Shown: one piece after another, positions 11,550-22,228 of the stretch
Layout: every line of letters begins with the position of its first letter
Position numbering within the stretch: the first letter of the stretch is position 1
NCBI GenBank assembly: GCA_963575645.1
Contig: OY754470.1
Coordinates: 45,229,201-45,293,200 of the forward strand
DNA: 64,000 bases
Direction of reading: 5' to 3'
From: Xanthostigma xanthostigma
Lineage: Eukaryota > Arthropoda > Insecta > Raphidioptera > Raphidiidae
The notes under the pieces: generated by a model
What the model saw: the letters and a program-made list of their open reading frames with translations, nothing else
What the model was told of the DNA's origin: nothing
Database searches by the model: none
Translations under genes and position numbers: made by a program

Positions 11550-13240
11550 TAGTAAATGATATCGTACAATGAATTTTGCATCGAAGTGCGTGGCCGGTTG
11601 GTCGGTCGAGACGCGTTCGACCGGCCGGAATTCGAACTGGTGATCGCCGCGTCTGTCTGAACGCGATAAACTAAAAAACTACGAATGAATTTTCATACGG
11701 CTTACACTAATAGAAAGAGCGATAAACGAGGAAGGTTTCTGTATATAATTTGTAAATATTTGTACAAAATGACGGTGTTTTGTTAAAAAAAACTGTTTTC
11801 GTACGCTTACATGACTAACGCTGGCCAAATCTTTAGAGATACAACAAAACAATGTATTTTGATAGTTCTACTGTGTATAGATGAGGTCAATATAATATTT
11901 TCACAACAGTTTTTCCTCCGGGTGAAACCGCTAGTATTATATAATCGATAGTTAATTCGACTTAAAAATAAATATTAATTTCACTCTATTCAATAAATAG
12001 AGTAATTGTGATCCATTGAAGTTAATGAGAAGTATTTGGATGCCACGGAATTCTTTCCAAATACTTCTCATTAAAAATAAATATTTATCGAAAAGAAAAA
12101 CCCACTATTTGTACACCCTAAAAGTTATTGATTTATTCAAGTGAAATTACTCTGAAAACAAAACTGCAAATTGGCAGCCAATAATCGTTTTCCAATATAA
12201 TAATATCACAAAATGCCTCAACGCTTCTGTTCATAATAATATGAATATTTCTTCATTATTTGCATTGCATTTGCAAAAATATTTTTTGAGATTGAATCAT
12301 TTTTTGTTTGTTTTCTGCCTATAGATTCTGTTTAAATCGCGTAATATTAAAGTTTGAAATCTTTAAAATATTTGAAAAGACGATTTTATAAAACGTTCTT
12401 AAAATCTCAATCTCTCCTCCGCATTCTGTACGCAAAGGTTTGTGTGTATTTGTGAGAGTTGAAATCAAAGGCACGGAGTAAATTTTATAGTTTGACGAGG
12501 CGTAAAACGGATATCGCATCATCATTCTTTATATTGGGGCCTGCTCGATTGCTGTTCAAGTTTGCTCTGATATTCTACCGTTTTAACAGGGGCTACTCTC
12601 ATTTACAATTGAAGAAATTGAAACAAATGGTTTTGTACGATTTTATTTTAAAACTTGATATTAAATCTTTTGTTGTCGAACGTTGTGTGATGCAAAAATC
12701 AGGCACGTATCTGGAATTTGGAAAGTCGCTTGAGCATCCGGAACAGATTTTTGCTATTTTTTACCACGTTTTATTTAACTCGCTTTCGTGTGTGTCTGTT
12801 CGGGTGGACAGGTACACATAATTCATTAGTGTATTTGGGCCCAAAGATACCGAAAAAAATTTCAAAATCGTTCCAAAATTGAAATTTAACCCGCTATTAA
12901 AGATAAAAATGTGCTGCCAAAATTTTATCAAAATCGGCCCGACACGACCGGACTTAAAAATTTTATGAAAACGTTAGTTTGTAGATATGGATTTACTTAG
13001 TGAAGAGTGAATTTAATTTGGTAAAGTGATAGTATTATTTAAATTAAGAAAAAAAGAAATTATTTTAAGGGATGTATTAAGGGGTTAAATTTTTTATTTT
13101 GTCCCAAAACAAAAGAGTTAAGTTCACATAATAAAACCACATTTCCTGTAATAGCAAATACACTATATTGTCGACAGGGTTTCGCACTGCGACCCGAGTT
13201 TTTTTTCTTACTTGTTTACCGTTGTAAGACAATTAGCAAA
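11550..13240. other. Unassigned DNA, including a 120-codon open frame
   Basis: A frame at 12459-12821 is open for 120 codons, but I recognise no domain. Its end (TTTATTTAACTCGCTTTCG ... GTCTGTTCGGGTGGA) is related to 59330-59375, so it lies in a dispersed repeat and is probably not a gene. 13140-13200 matches 28870-28930 (AATAGCAAATACACT ... CAGGGTTT ... CGAGTTTTT). Confidence 0.4.
12022..12074. repeat. Perfect 19-bp stem hairpin
   Basis: TTAATGAGAAGTATTTGGA and its exact reverse complement are separated by 15 bases. The stem has no mismatch. It is too short for the foldback families here; function unknown. Confidence 0.7.
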
Positions 13241-13244
13241 AACT

Positions 13245-13316
13245 GGTCTGTGGATCAGTTGGTTAGAGCGTCGTGCTAATAACACGAATGTCGCAGGTTC
13301 GATCCCCCATGGGACA
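13245..13316 (+). pseudogene. tRNA-Ile(AAT)-like pseudogene or SINE head
   Basis: The block CAGTTGGTTAGAGCGTCGTG, an anticodon loop reading CTAATAA, and GGTTCGATCCCC are those of tRNA-Ile(AAU). One base is missing in the D-arm and one in the T-arm/acceptor region, and the acceptor stem has a mismatch. A functional tRNA is therefore unlikely. T-runs follow within 35 bases. It may be a retroposed tRNA or the head of a SINE. Confidence 0.6.
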
Positions 13317-13445
13317 TATAATATTTTTACGATGTATTTTTTGTTTTTTTGTTTACTAAAAAGTATAAAAATAATAAAAGAAATAAACAAAAATTTAATA
13401 TATCACGTTTTTACAGCGAACTAAAAAGTATAAAATAATTTCTTT

Positions 13446-13779
13446 ACAGACAAATTTTTAGCCGCATGTGGCTCTTTTGATGTCAAATTGCTGCTCTACA
13501 GTTCCATACGCAAAAAACAATTATTTTATTTTATAAACCCTTCAAAATCGTCCAATCGAATTATGATTGAGCACCATGTCTATCTCTCAGCCATTTCCAC
13601 TCGCGTCTCACCCGCACCGCCCCCGTCGCGACGTGTTGTCCTCGGATATATATATTACACCTATATAAGCAAATACTATAATACTGAAACGAAAATGTTT
13701 AGTGGATCTTTAAAAACTGGGAAATTTTAAAAAATTGTAACTTTTAGCTCTTCCGTCTCAAAAGGTTGCCGACCCGTGA
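13446..13779 (-). mobile_element. hAT-like element end region
   Basis: The plus strand ends in AAAAGGTTGCCGACCCGTG; its reverse complement, CACGGGTCGGCAACCTTTTG, resembles a common hAT terminus. GCCGCATGTGGCTC near 13461 also fits such elements. I found no second terminus or 8-bp duplication, so the limits are approximate. Confidence 0.4.
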
Positions 13780-13915
13780 GCTAGAGGTATGAAATTCGGA
13801 ATACAGCTTCTTTATGGTAACCTTAGTCCCCCTGGAAAAAAGCACTTCTGTAACGTAACTAGTCTTGGAGATAGAGGGGGGTCGAAAAGGGCTTGAAATG
13901 GTTCGTTTCAAGAAC
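13780..13915. repeat. Repeat Y, uninterrupted copy
   Basis: Carries TACAGCTTCTTTATGG, CCCCCTGGAAAAAAGCACTT and TTGGAGATAGAGGGGGGTCG in one piece. The homologous sequence at 6700-7510 is split by family X copy A, so this is the natural empty site. A 153-codon minus frame spans it (13744-14205) with no recognised domain. Confidence 0.65.
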
Positions 13916-14513
13916 TTGACTAGCGACCTCTGTGCGCTGTGATTTTTGTGATTTTTCTTAATGCTTGTGACCCAAATCGCTTTTAGATTCCGAGTTGCGG
14001 ATACTTCGATTGCAGAACATAATAATAATATTGAGTAGTTTAAAGTGGCCCCAGTACACGATCTTCTAGTGTCTATATAACTACATTTATATGTCCTACA
14101 GAGACATCTATGTATATAAATACGCAACCGGGTTTTCACTTGCCAATATTTGATGCGCCTCCTCATCTGCCACTCCCCCGAACATTCATTCATGCTCCAT
14201 GCCATCCATTTCCACCCTCCGGCCGCAGCTTACTGTGGCTGTTTCGCTTTATTCAACTGATACGAAATGTTGTCGAACAGCTCACAATGTACGATATATC
14301 GATATACGTCACGTGTCAATGAAAAGTACAATGTGCGAGAGTCATTCTGTCTTGAACTGACATGACATTTAAAACTAAACTCTACTTCAGAAATAAAACT
14401 GGGGTGGTTGAGATATAAACACGATGCGTTTCCAGTATTGTTTATGAAAATACAGCTGCACATAACCTAAAAAAAACTAGTGAAACCCATATATTTAATA
14501 ATTTACTGTGTGA
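13916..14513. other. Unassigned DNA before the LINE
   Basis: No feature recognised. The 5' end of the LINE fragment lies close to 14514. Confidence 0.35.
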
Positions 14514-15503
14514 ATCATTGTCTATCTACTCATAAATTCGTTTCTGGTAAATAGACGTCAATTTACCTACATTAATGGTAACGTATCGAATGAAGGTACA
14601 GTCTATAGGGGTGTCCCACAAGGGAGCGTCCTAGGTCCAATACTCTTCTTATTATATATTAATGACCTTCAAAGATCTATTCCTGATGAGGATCTAGTGT
14701 TGTTCGCCGATGACACAACATGCGTTGCAAAAAGTAACGACATTGGAAAATTAAATATTCTTATAAATACAAAGGAAAAATGCATTTTTGACTGGTTCTG
14801 TGCAAACTCTTTAAGCCTTAACACCAGCAAAACCTCGACCATATATTTCACTCACAAAGTGATTGAGGATAATAAGGAAAACCCTAAATTTCTAGGCATA
14901 TACCTTGACCAAAATCTTAGTTGGGAGCATCATTTAGACAAACTGGCAGATAAATTATTGAAAAACATTTTCCTAATTCGTAACATTCGTGACATCGTTC
15001 CATTTCCTCTTGTATTAACGGCTTACCACTCATTATTTCTGTCTCATATTGGTTATGGTCTGACACTATGGGGTCACAGTTGCCATGCCTCTCGTATTTT
15101 CAGCTTACAAAGGCGAGTTGTAAGAATAATTTCTGATACTGGCTTTAGGGACGATGTAAGGTGTAAATTTATATCTCTTGGACTTATGACATTGCCATCA
15201 CTATATATATTTAAATCTTTGTGTTCAGTCAAAACTAAACTTACAACCCTTGACACTGTGGACAACTCTTACAACACAAGAAATTGTGGCCAATTAAAAA
15301 TACCATTTAAAAGGTTAAATTCTAGTAGGATGAGCCATAATCATTTTGGTTTAATATTTATAAATAAACTTCCACAACACATTTCTGAACTGAAAGATTT
15401 AAATTTTAAAAAAACTGTAAGCACATATCTAATAAAAAAGGCTTTTTACTCCATTCAAGAGTTCTTAAATGAGCAATGTTCAGTAGCTGATTTTAATGTG
15501 TAA
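14514..15503 (+). pseudogene. LINE reverse transcriptase, 5'-truncated (CR1/Jockey-like)
   Basis: An open frame of 329 codons with no native start, opening directly after a stop. It enters the reverse transcriptase at NSFLVNRRQFTYINGN, then shows GVPQGSVLGPILFLLYINDL and the catalytic FADDTT box (about residue 63). The thumb/C-terminal region typical of Jockey and CR1 ORF2 follows: FLGIYLDQNLSWEHH, LFLSHIGYGLTLWG, and INKLPQHISELKDLNFKK near the end. Endonuclease and the N-terminal palm are missing, so this is a dead-on-arrival insertion made by incomplete reverse transcription. The surviving frame is intact, which suggests a fairly young copy. The clade call is tentative. Confidence 0.9.
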
Positions 15504-15601
15504 ATTTTAATCTATTTATATTATATCATGACTTGTTTGATATACTTGTAAGTATAACGAAATTAATAAATTACGATTTACGATTTACGATTTACAATAT
15601 G
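15504..15601 (+). repeat. LINE 3' UTR and heptamer tail
   Basis: About 65 bases of UTR, then ATTACGA/TTTACGA units repeated about four times (15568-15598). Short tandem 3' tails, rather than poly(A), are typical of CR1/L2-type LINEs. This marks the 3' end of the insertion. Confidence 0.75.
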
Positions 15602-16130
15602 CGGTGAGTGAATGCAACAAAGCGTAACGAAAATATATCTGCGTCTCTTTCTTCGATGTAATTTCCTGATTTCTCCGATGATAGGATTGGTTGATGTACT
15701 TGCATTCAATCTGAATAAAGTATCTCTGTTTCAAAAACTTTGTCTTTTTCTATGACGTTAACATGGGCGTACCCAGCTTTTGGCCCAGGAGGGGGAAAAT
15801 TAGAAATTTCTTAAGACGCGTCTACCGTGCTTGTTTGGCTCTCCTGGATACGCCAGTGCATACAGTGTAAAAAAAGACAGAAGTACATGTTTGCACCCTA
15901 ATGGTTCGATTGCGATTTTATTCCTATGCTCAGTATAGAATAAAAGTATATGGTAAAACCATATAACAGAGAGCAGATTATTATAGTACACGCTCTCTAT
16001 AAGTATAAGGGCCTGTAAACCTTCAAATTTCTCGCTAACTTTTCACCGAATCTTGTTTTTTTAAATACAATATAAAGATAGACACATATATACAATAAAT
16101 AAATACCTACAGTAAATTGATACTTAGATA
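15602..16130. other. Unassigned DNA with a possible small TIR element
   Basis: GGGCGTACCCAGC at 15764 and CTGGATACGCC at 15843 are inverted. A relative of the left end lies reversed at 48985-49045, including AGAAATTTCTTAAG. The limits are unclear. Confidence 0.35.
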
Positions 16131-16577
16131 TAGTGTAGCCTCTTTATAACGTCCTTCGTTATAACGAAAAACTCCCTATAACTTAGAAATATTGGTTGGT
16201 TTACCTTAAAACCCATACATTAGTACCCTTTTTGTAGCGCAAGAAATATGTTCATATTTAGGCGTCAGCAAATGTTTACAGACGTAAAGAGGACGATTCT
16301 GAACAGTCACCAACTATTTAACAAGCATTTGATGCCGCAAAACTTATCGAAATATTCCTATTGCTTAATGAAGTTGATTCTACCACATTCCAAGCCATGC
16401 ATAAGATACTTAATGCTAAACAAATATTGGTATAGCAAAAAAAGTCAGGCAAAGTTAACAGACTGTATGTGTTTGGAATAAATTAATTAGGTTAAATTTA
16501 GTTATTTTTCATTTTTCCCTCCATATAACAAAAAAAAATGCTAGGTCCCGTGAGATTCGTTATAGAGGTTATTGTGT
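16131..16577 (+). mobile_element. pogo/Tigger-like element remnant
   Basis: Inverted ends: TAGCCTCTTTATAACG at the left, and CGTTATAGAGGTTATTGTG at the right, the GTTATA-rich type seen in pogo/Tigger. Between them, the frame running through 16291-16480 reads QAFDAAKLIEIFLLLNEVDS, then FQAMHKILN with internal stops. This resembles the C-terminal tail of Tigger/jerky transposases. The DDE core is absent. TA dinucleotides flank both ends. Confidence 0.45.
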
Positions 16578-16769
16578 AGCTCAGAAACAGGATACAATAA
16601 ATGATACAAAAATATAAAAACACTTTAAAATACAAATCTACAATAAAATTTGATTAATAGGAATAGGTACTTATATAATAATAATAAGGTACCATAATAT
16701 TGAAAAAAATAGTACTTTTCTTGGCAAGTTTGCAAAATCTTTAATCCAATAGGTACGTTTTTATAATTT

Positions 16770-16860
16770 AATACTGCATTACAAAACTGTACTTGTTTGG
16801 AGGCAATAGTTCCTCCTACTGAATGCGCAAACGGAAATGCGCTACCCAGTCAAGAAATAG
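16770..16860. repeat. Short dispersed repeat
   Basis: CTGCATTACAAAACTGTACT, TTTGGAGGCAA and CCTCCTACTGAA match 25458-25535. Family unknown. Confidence 0.5.
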
Positions 16861-16873
16861 GGGGCGCTCTGTA

Positions 16874-17352
16874 CAAGGCCGGATTAACCCTGCCCGGGCC
16901 TCTAGGCAATGCAATAAGGTCTTTTCAAGTTGATGAAGGGATGTCAGTAACTTCCAGATGATCGGCTCCAGGCATCCTGTTACTTCAGTGTCTTATGATA
17001 TTCTAACAACATGATTACTTTGACTAGATGCTGCAGCATCGCCTTACCTGACTCGTTCGCTTTATTGAAATGGTCTTAATAAATAGGATATAGATAATTG
17101 ATGATCCAGGTTTTTTGATGGGTCAGGAAAGAGAAATGAGACGTGACGTAGTTATTTTAAATTTTATCTTATTAAGTGCAATAAATTCCAATAAACAACG
17201 AAAGAAAATAATTTTGTTGTTTGGAAATTTCATACAAATTTTCAAATAACTCTTTCGTTCAATGAAATTTTTTTTTCTTGGTGCGTGCACGGGCCCCTAG
17301 TCGATGCGGGACCCCTAGGCAGTTTGATTAATTAATGATTAATCCAGCACTG
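16874..17352. mobile_element. hAT MITE with exact 8-bp target duplication
   Basis: A 479-bp element. GCTCTGTA stands immediately before (16866-16873) and after it (17353-17360). Left end: CAAGGCCGGATTAACC. Right end on the other strand: CAGTGCTGGATTAATC. Subterminal blocks GGGCCTCTAGGCA and CCCCTAGGCAG also pair. The duplication size and CA...TG ends fit hAT. No transposase inside. Confidence 0.8.
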
Positions 17353-17360
17353 GCTCTGTA

Positions 17361-17620
17361 TAGATTTAAATTGGCCATTTACTTTATTGCGAATATACAA
17401 AAAAAGTACAATATCTCGCGTTTGGTATTATCTTTGATAAAAAGTGCGGATCATTTATTTGAATAATGAATACATTTCTGGACGTTATTGACTATTGACT
17501 GCTGTGTTCAAACGAGCTGTAAATAACAAACGTGAAAAGTTCAGTATAAATTTAATCAACGAAAAATGTATTAGATCTTTTGTAACTCTGGGTTATGTAG
17601 AGGCCAAAAAACGTATTAGG
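17361..17620. other. Unassigned DNA
   Basis: Nothing recognised. A 74-codon frame at 17495-17719 runs into the next element and looks fortuitous. Confidence 0.35.
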
Positions 17621-18086
17621 TATATTACAACAAAAAAAACCTCTAGGCTTAATTTACATATCGTCGTTGGTTCTGTAATAGCTCTTATGTGCATAATTGG
17701 CAGATTTTACGTTTTTTAAATGAAAAGATTCAGGAAACGTAGCTTTATACACTAGTAATACCTCCAAATTAATTTTACAGTAACCAACAAGGGGAAGTAA
17801 CTCTTATGTGAGAAGTTGTATCAAATAATTCCTCCCATGTGCTAATAAATCCGAAGTTAATGTTAAATATTTTTTAAGAAAATACTTCGTCTTAATTAAA
17901 CATGTATAGTGAAGATAAGTATGAATTAGTAATATACCTCTGAAATAGCTAGTTCTTACCATCCATTGCTGAAATAACCACTTTTTGGCCTTTCCTGAAA
18001 ATTTTACTTTTTGCACATAAGAGGTATTACAGAACCAACGACGATATATTACAACAAAAAAAAACCTCTAGGCTTAATTTGCATAT
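17621..18086. mobile_element. TIR element flanked by ~38-bp direct repeats
   Basis: An inner element (about 17657-18050) has inverted ends CGTCGTTGGTTCTGTAATA, followed by CTCTTATGTGCA on both arms. It sits between two near-identical direct repeats at 17621-17659 and 18048-18086 (ATTACAACA, an A-run, CCTCTAGGCTTAATTT). This is too long for an ordinary cut-and-paste target duplication. Confidence 0.55.
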
Positions 18087-18353
18087 AATATAAACGCGAA
18101 TGAGTTTTTGGATTAAAACGATGGTAACGCAACATTAAATTACTTATTTATTTAGGTCAAAAACATAGAAAATCGAAATAAGTTACAAATTAATGGCAGC
18201 AAAATGTTTTTTAAAAACAACAAAAAAAGCTGAAAGTTTGAAGACAAAAAGATAAACAGCTTTAACGAACAGCTATAAAAACGATTACCAAACATCTTAC
18301 TAAATTTATTAATTACTAGCTTTTACCCATCGGCGTCAAATCAGTGTGTACAA

Positions 18354-18581
18354 TTGATTTTAATACCACGAATTATACTAACGGATTTGCCTTTTCAATT
18401 TGAAAAGTTACAATTTCCATTAAAAACTGCTGTCGGAATAATTATAATTAAAGTCCAGAGGCAAATAGCTGAAATTCATTTAGAAAAAACATGTTTCTCG
18501 CACGGCCAGTTGTATGTGGCTTCCTCACGTGTATCGAATCCACAAAATCTTTATGTTTTTGCAAAAGATGGTAAAACATGA
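18354..18581 (+). pseudogene. Helitron helicase C-terminal fragment
   Basis: A 75-codon frame. IPRIILTDLPFQFEKLQFPL and CFSHGQLYVASSRV, with a closing FAKDGKT, match the last conserved motifs of the Pif1-like helicase of Helitron RepHel proteins. The usual INKSQGQ-type motif between them is degraded to IIKVQRQ. Upstream helicase motifs and the Rep nuclease are missing, and the copy is inactive. It ends near the natural C-terminus. An inverted second fragment follows about 100 bp downstream. Confidence 0.8.
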
Positions 18582-18673
18582 TTGATTAAAAAAATCATAA
18601 ATTCAAGCAAGACCCTAATTTAAGACGGCTTTATAAATTGTTTTTTTTTACCATAAAAAAATTAAAGGTTTTG

Positions 18674-18820
18674 TATATAGACGTGAGCAAGCCACATACT
18701 ATGCGGGAAACATGATTTTTCTATATGAATTTCAGCTGCCCTAAGTGTTTGCCCTTGGGGTTTGGTTATAGTTATTTGGAAAGCAGCTTTTAATGGAAAT
18801 TGTATTCTTTTAAATCGAAA
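18674..18820 (-). pseudogene. Second Helitron helicase fragment, inverted
   Basis: On the minus strand the frame reads FRFKRIQFPLKAAF, then TKPQGQT, then EIHIEKSCFPHS and LAHVY. This is the same helicase stretch as the plus-strand fragment at 18410-18540, with the QGQT motif better kept. The two are separate copies or halves of one inverted duplication. Upstream on this strand there is a stop. Confidence 0.65.
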
Positions 18821-18889
18821 GATTCCTAGAGCGAATTTTCAGTTTTCGTCACTTTTTTCTGTTTATATTTTTTATACCTATCTATCTAT

Positions 18890-19237
18890 CTATACTTCTG
18901 TACTAATATATAAAGCCGAAGAGTTTGTGTGTTTGTTTGGTTGAACGCGCTAATCTCAGGAACTACTGGTTCGAATTGAAATTTTTTTTTGTTAGGTAGT
19001 CTATTTATCGAGGAAGACTATATAATATCACACTACGACTAATAGGAGCGGAGAATCAATGAACAATGTAACTCAAAATTTGTTCATCCGACAAAAACTT
19101 TTCAACGGTAACTCCGATCAACATGAAATTTGGACACAACATTCATCTCGGTAAACTAAGATAAACGTGCATATTTGTGTATGTCTCCCTCCCTCATTCG
19201 TTCTTTTGCATCCGGGTGAAACCGGGCAGGATCGCTG
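18890..19237 (+). repeat. RTE-like repeat, copy a
   Basis: Starts near ACTAATATATAAAGC and runs through GTTTGTTTGGTTGAACGCGC and TAATCTCAGGAACTACTGG to CGGGTGAAACCGGGC. Preceded by (CTAT)n. Other copies: 26063-26386, 28698-28840 (minus), 32402-32521, 48470-48807 (minus), 52316-52400 (minus) and 59513-60240. No coding part. Confidence 0.65.
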
Positions 19238-19239
19238 AT

Positions 19240-19852
19240 TACGTATAATTCCAAGATGCTAGAGTTGACTAACCTGGGCGGTAGGCGACTCAACAGTCTT
19301 AATTTCAAAGTATGTAGCTTCCCCATAGGACGCAGGTAGTTTAAAATTCATTTCCATTAGTGGATAAGTAGGTACAGTATTAAAAAATGTTAAGGAATTC
19401 CCCGCAGAGAGATGCAACTTGAGCACTAGTTCTGAACTTAATTATATATCGTTATAAAATTTCCGTAAGTATATTTTCATACATGCAAAGTAGATTGCCT
19501 TTATTCGTTTTAAATAATTTAATCTAATTTTCACACGAATGCATAATTTTACTGCATTAGCGTAGACAGTAGATTATTATAGATAGATAAAGTCTATTGC
19601 ACCGGCATTAATATTTATGATCGGCACATCATCGGAAAAGTCAACAAAATAAGATTATGGAAAACTACAGGCTGTATAACATAAAATGTTGTCTTGCTTC
19701 TTACGCTTACGGAATGTTATGAGTACTTGTTTTTGATTTGAAAATATCTCGACTCTCCGCCAACTCCCCCGAACTTTTTATTTTTTAAAGTCGTCAACAT
19801 CTGGGATTATTTGGGCCTTGTACCAATACCTATATTGTCAATTTATTTTGAA
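19240..19852. other. Unassigned AT-rich DNA
   Basis: No feature recognised. Confidence 0.35.
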
Positions 19853-20190
19853 AATTCCAGCCAATTGGGCGACAGGATCATTCAAACTTAAAAAAAAATG
19901 GTAAATAAAAACAATTGTTAACGCGTGCTGCGACGTAGGTAACGACTAGTATTAAATATTAAAATATTTGCTGTTCTTTTAAAATATGGCATCACATGTA
20001 AAAATTAATCAAAGCATGCTTGTCAACTACCTAACTAATTTCTTTGTGACATATCTTCAGAACAAAAGGACAGCTGATTTTTTCAAAAGTTTTTACAGAC
20101 TTTAAAGTTTAGATACAAAACTTTCTTGTAAAAATACATAAAATGATAAAGTTATTAAAAGTATGCCCTTATTACACAAAAACAGCGTTT
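19853..20190 (+). repeat. Repeat Z, diverged copy
   Basis: AATTCCAGCCAATTGGGCGA, AAAATTAATCAAAGCATGCT and CAGCTGATTTTTTC occur in the same order as in the right arm of the 20755-22225 palindrome and at 47443-47760. It is the most decayed member. Confidence 0.55.
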
Positions 20191-20754
20191 TGTGAATATT
20201 TACAAAAACGTTTATAAATTCTGTTTTCGAGCCTTTATAACTTACAACACCTATCTAGGTTAATGTTTACACATCTTTTGAAACTGCTGAAGACATAATT
20301 TTTTTAGAGATGAGTTTTTATTTTTATAGAATTGGGGCTAGCAAAGGACCAAATTTTGAGAGCCACTGATGTTTCTGTATGCCCAAAATTAGTTCTACGT
20401 CATTCTGATTAATTTATTTTGCTTCATATTATTTTATAATTCCTTTGCGTTCCGCTTTATGTAGGTTTCACTGTAAAGAAGTATGAAAAAGAGATATCTT
20501 TACTATTCATTAGTCATTTTTCTTATCTAATTTAAATGCAATCAGTTATACATTTTTAGATGTTTAATATATTCAGTCGCTAGTCATTTTCAAATTAAAT
20601 AGCACGCCATTTTCTTTCGAACTATTTACTGAAGAGGAAGATAGGAAATACAGTGTGTCCCGGAGTAAATACAGAACACGACCTAAATAATAATTATTTT
20701 TTAGTTTCATGGCCGTCTTTTGAGAAGTATTAACTTGCAACTGTTTTATACTTA
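20191..20754. other. Unassigned DNA left of the large palindrome
   Basis: Contains ACAGTGTGTCCCGGAGTAAA near 20652, reminiscent of mariner termini, but no partner was found. Confidence 0.35.
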
Positions 20755-22225
20755 TAGTATAAGAGCCAGTGATCGGCTACCAGTATGTATTTGACCAGAC
20801 CTGATTTTTTACACAGTGAGTCTCCTATACCTACCATACATGGAGTGGGGACTCACTAAGTCCGGAGTGGCCGCCGCGGCCCGTACTCAGGTGCGACAGG
20901 TACAAAATTTGACTAATTTTCAAAGTATTTGACCACGTCTGCCATTTGGAAATTTAATAATATATTATTATTGCTATTGAAAAATAACAATGGCAGACCA
21001 TTATCGCGCGACAATCATCGTGGCAGACAATTTTTTAAGTACTAAAAAATATGAAATTTTGAAAGGTATATTTTTCATCACGGATTATTATTCTATTTAT
21101 TATTTCAAGCAAGTTTCGTAAATAAAATTTTTTTCTAAACTTTATAGTTCCGGAAATATTTAGAAAATTAAAAAAAATCAGCTGCTCTTTTGTCTTGTAG
21201 ATCTGTCAGAAATGAACTAGTTAAGCATGCTTTGATTAATTTTTACATGACGTGGAACATATTATGTATATGTAGCGATGGCAACAAATAGCAAATATCA
21301 TATTGAATACTAGCCATTACTCGCGTCACCTCACGCGATATCAGAAATGTTATTTTCTTTATTTTACTATATCAAATGTCAATATTTTTGAAGTTGGAAA
21401 GGTCCCGTCGCCCAATTGGTTGGAATTTTTTATTTGTTCCAAAACAAAATTAAAAAGTGTCAAGTGACAATAAAAATATTGTTTATAGGTATAGGCATAA
21501 ATAATTTTTTATATTCTCTTGACATTTTTTATTTTTGTTTTGGAACAAATAAAAAATTCCAACCAATTGGGCGACGGGACCATTCCAACTTCAAAAATAT
21601 TGACATTTGATATAGTAAAATAAAGAAAATAACATTTCTGATATCGCGTGAGGTGACGCGGGTAATGGCTAGTATTCAATATGATATTTGCTATTCGTCG
21701 TCTTGGTCACCTACATAATATGTTCCACGTCATGTAAAAATTAATCAAAGCATGCTTAACTAGTTCATTTCTGACAGATTTACAAGACAAAAGAGCAGCT
21801 GATTTTTTTTAATTTTCTAAATATTTCCGGAACTATAAAGTTTAGAAAAAAATTTTATTTACGAAACTTGCTTGAAATAATAAATAGAATAATAATCCGT
21901 GATGAAAAATATACCTTTCAAAATTTCATATTTTTTAGTACTTAAAAAATTGTCTGCCACGATGATTGTCGCGCGATAATGGTCTGCCATTGTTATTTTT
22001 CAATAGCAATAATAATATATTATTAAATTTCCAAATGGCAGACGTGGTCAAATACTTTGAAAATTAGTCAAATTTTGTACCTGTCGCACCTGAGTACGGG
22101 CCGCGGCGGCCACTCCGGACTTAGTGAGTCCCCACTCCAGGTATGGTAGGTATAGGAGACTCACTGTGTAAAAAATCAGGTCTGGTCAAATACATACTGG
22201 TAGCCGATCACTGGCTCTTATACTA
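20755..22225. mobile_element. 1.47-kb inverted repeat, two head-to-head Z copies
   Basis: Arms of about 710 bp (20755-21464 and 21518-22225) are near identical as reverse complements over their full length, with a ~53-bp spacer. Outer ends: TAGTATAAGAGCCAGTGATC and its complement. Inner ends: GTTCCAAAACAAAA and its complement. TTA stands on both outer sides (20752-20754, 22226-22228), so a 3-bp target duplication is possible. Only scattered single-base differences are visible between arms, which implies recent formation or gene conversion. No protein is encoded. Related single-arm copies lie at 19853, 47443 and (end only) 51770-51815. Confidence 0.85.
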
Positions 22226-22228
22226 TTA

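Noticed and set aside
12459..12821. 120-codon open frame as a possible host gene
   Set aside because: No domain, no splice context, and its 3' part is shared with 59330-59375, so it lies in a repeat.
13245..13316. Functional tRNA-Ile gene
   Set aside because: Missing bases in D- and T-arm and a mismatched acceptor stem.
13744..14205. 153-codon minus-strand frame
   Set aside because: Spans repeat Y and neighbouring DNA; no recognisable domain or plausible start context.
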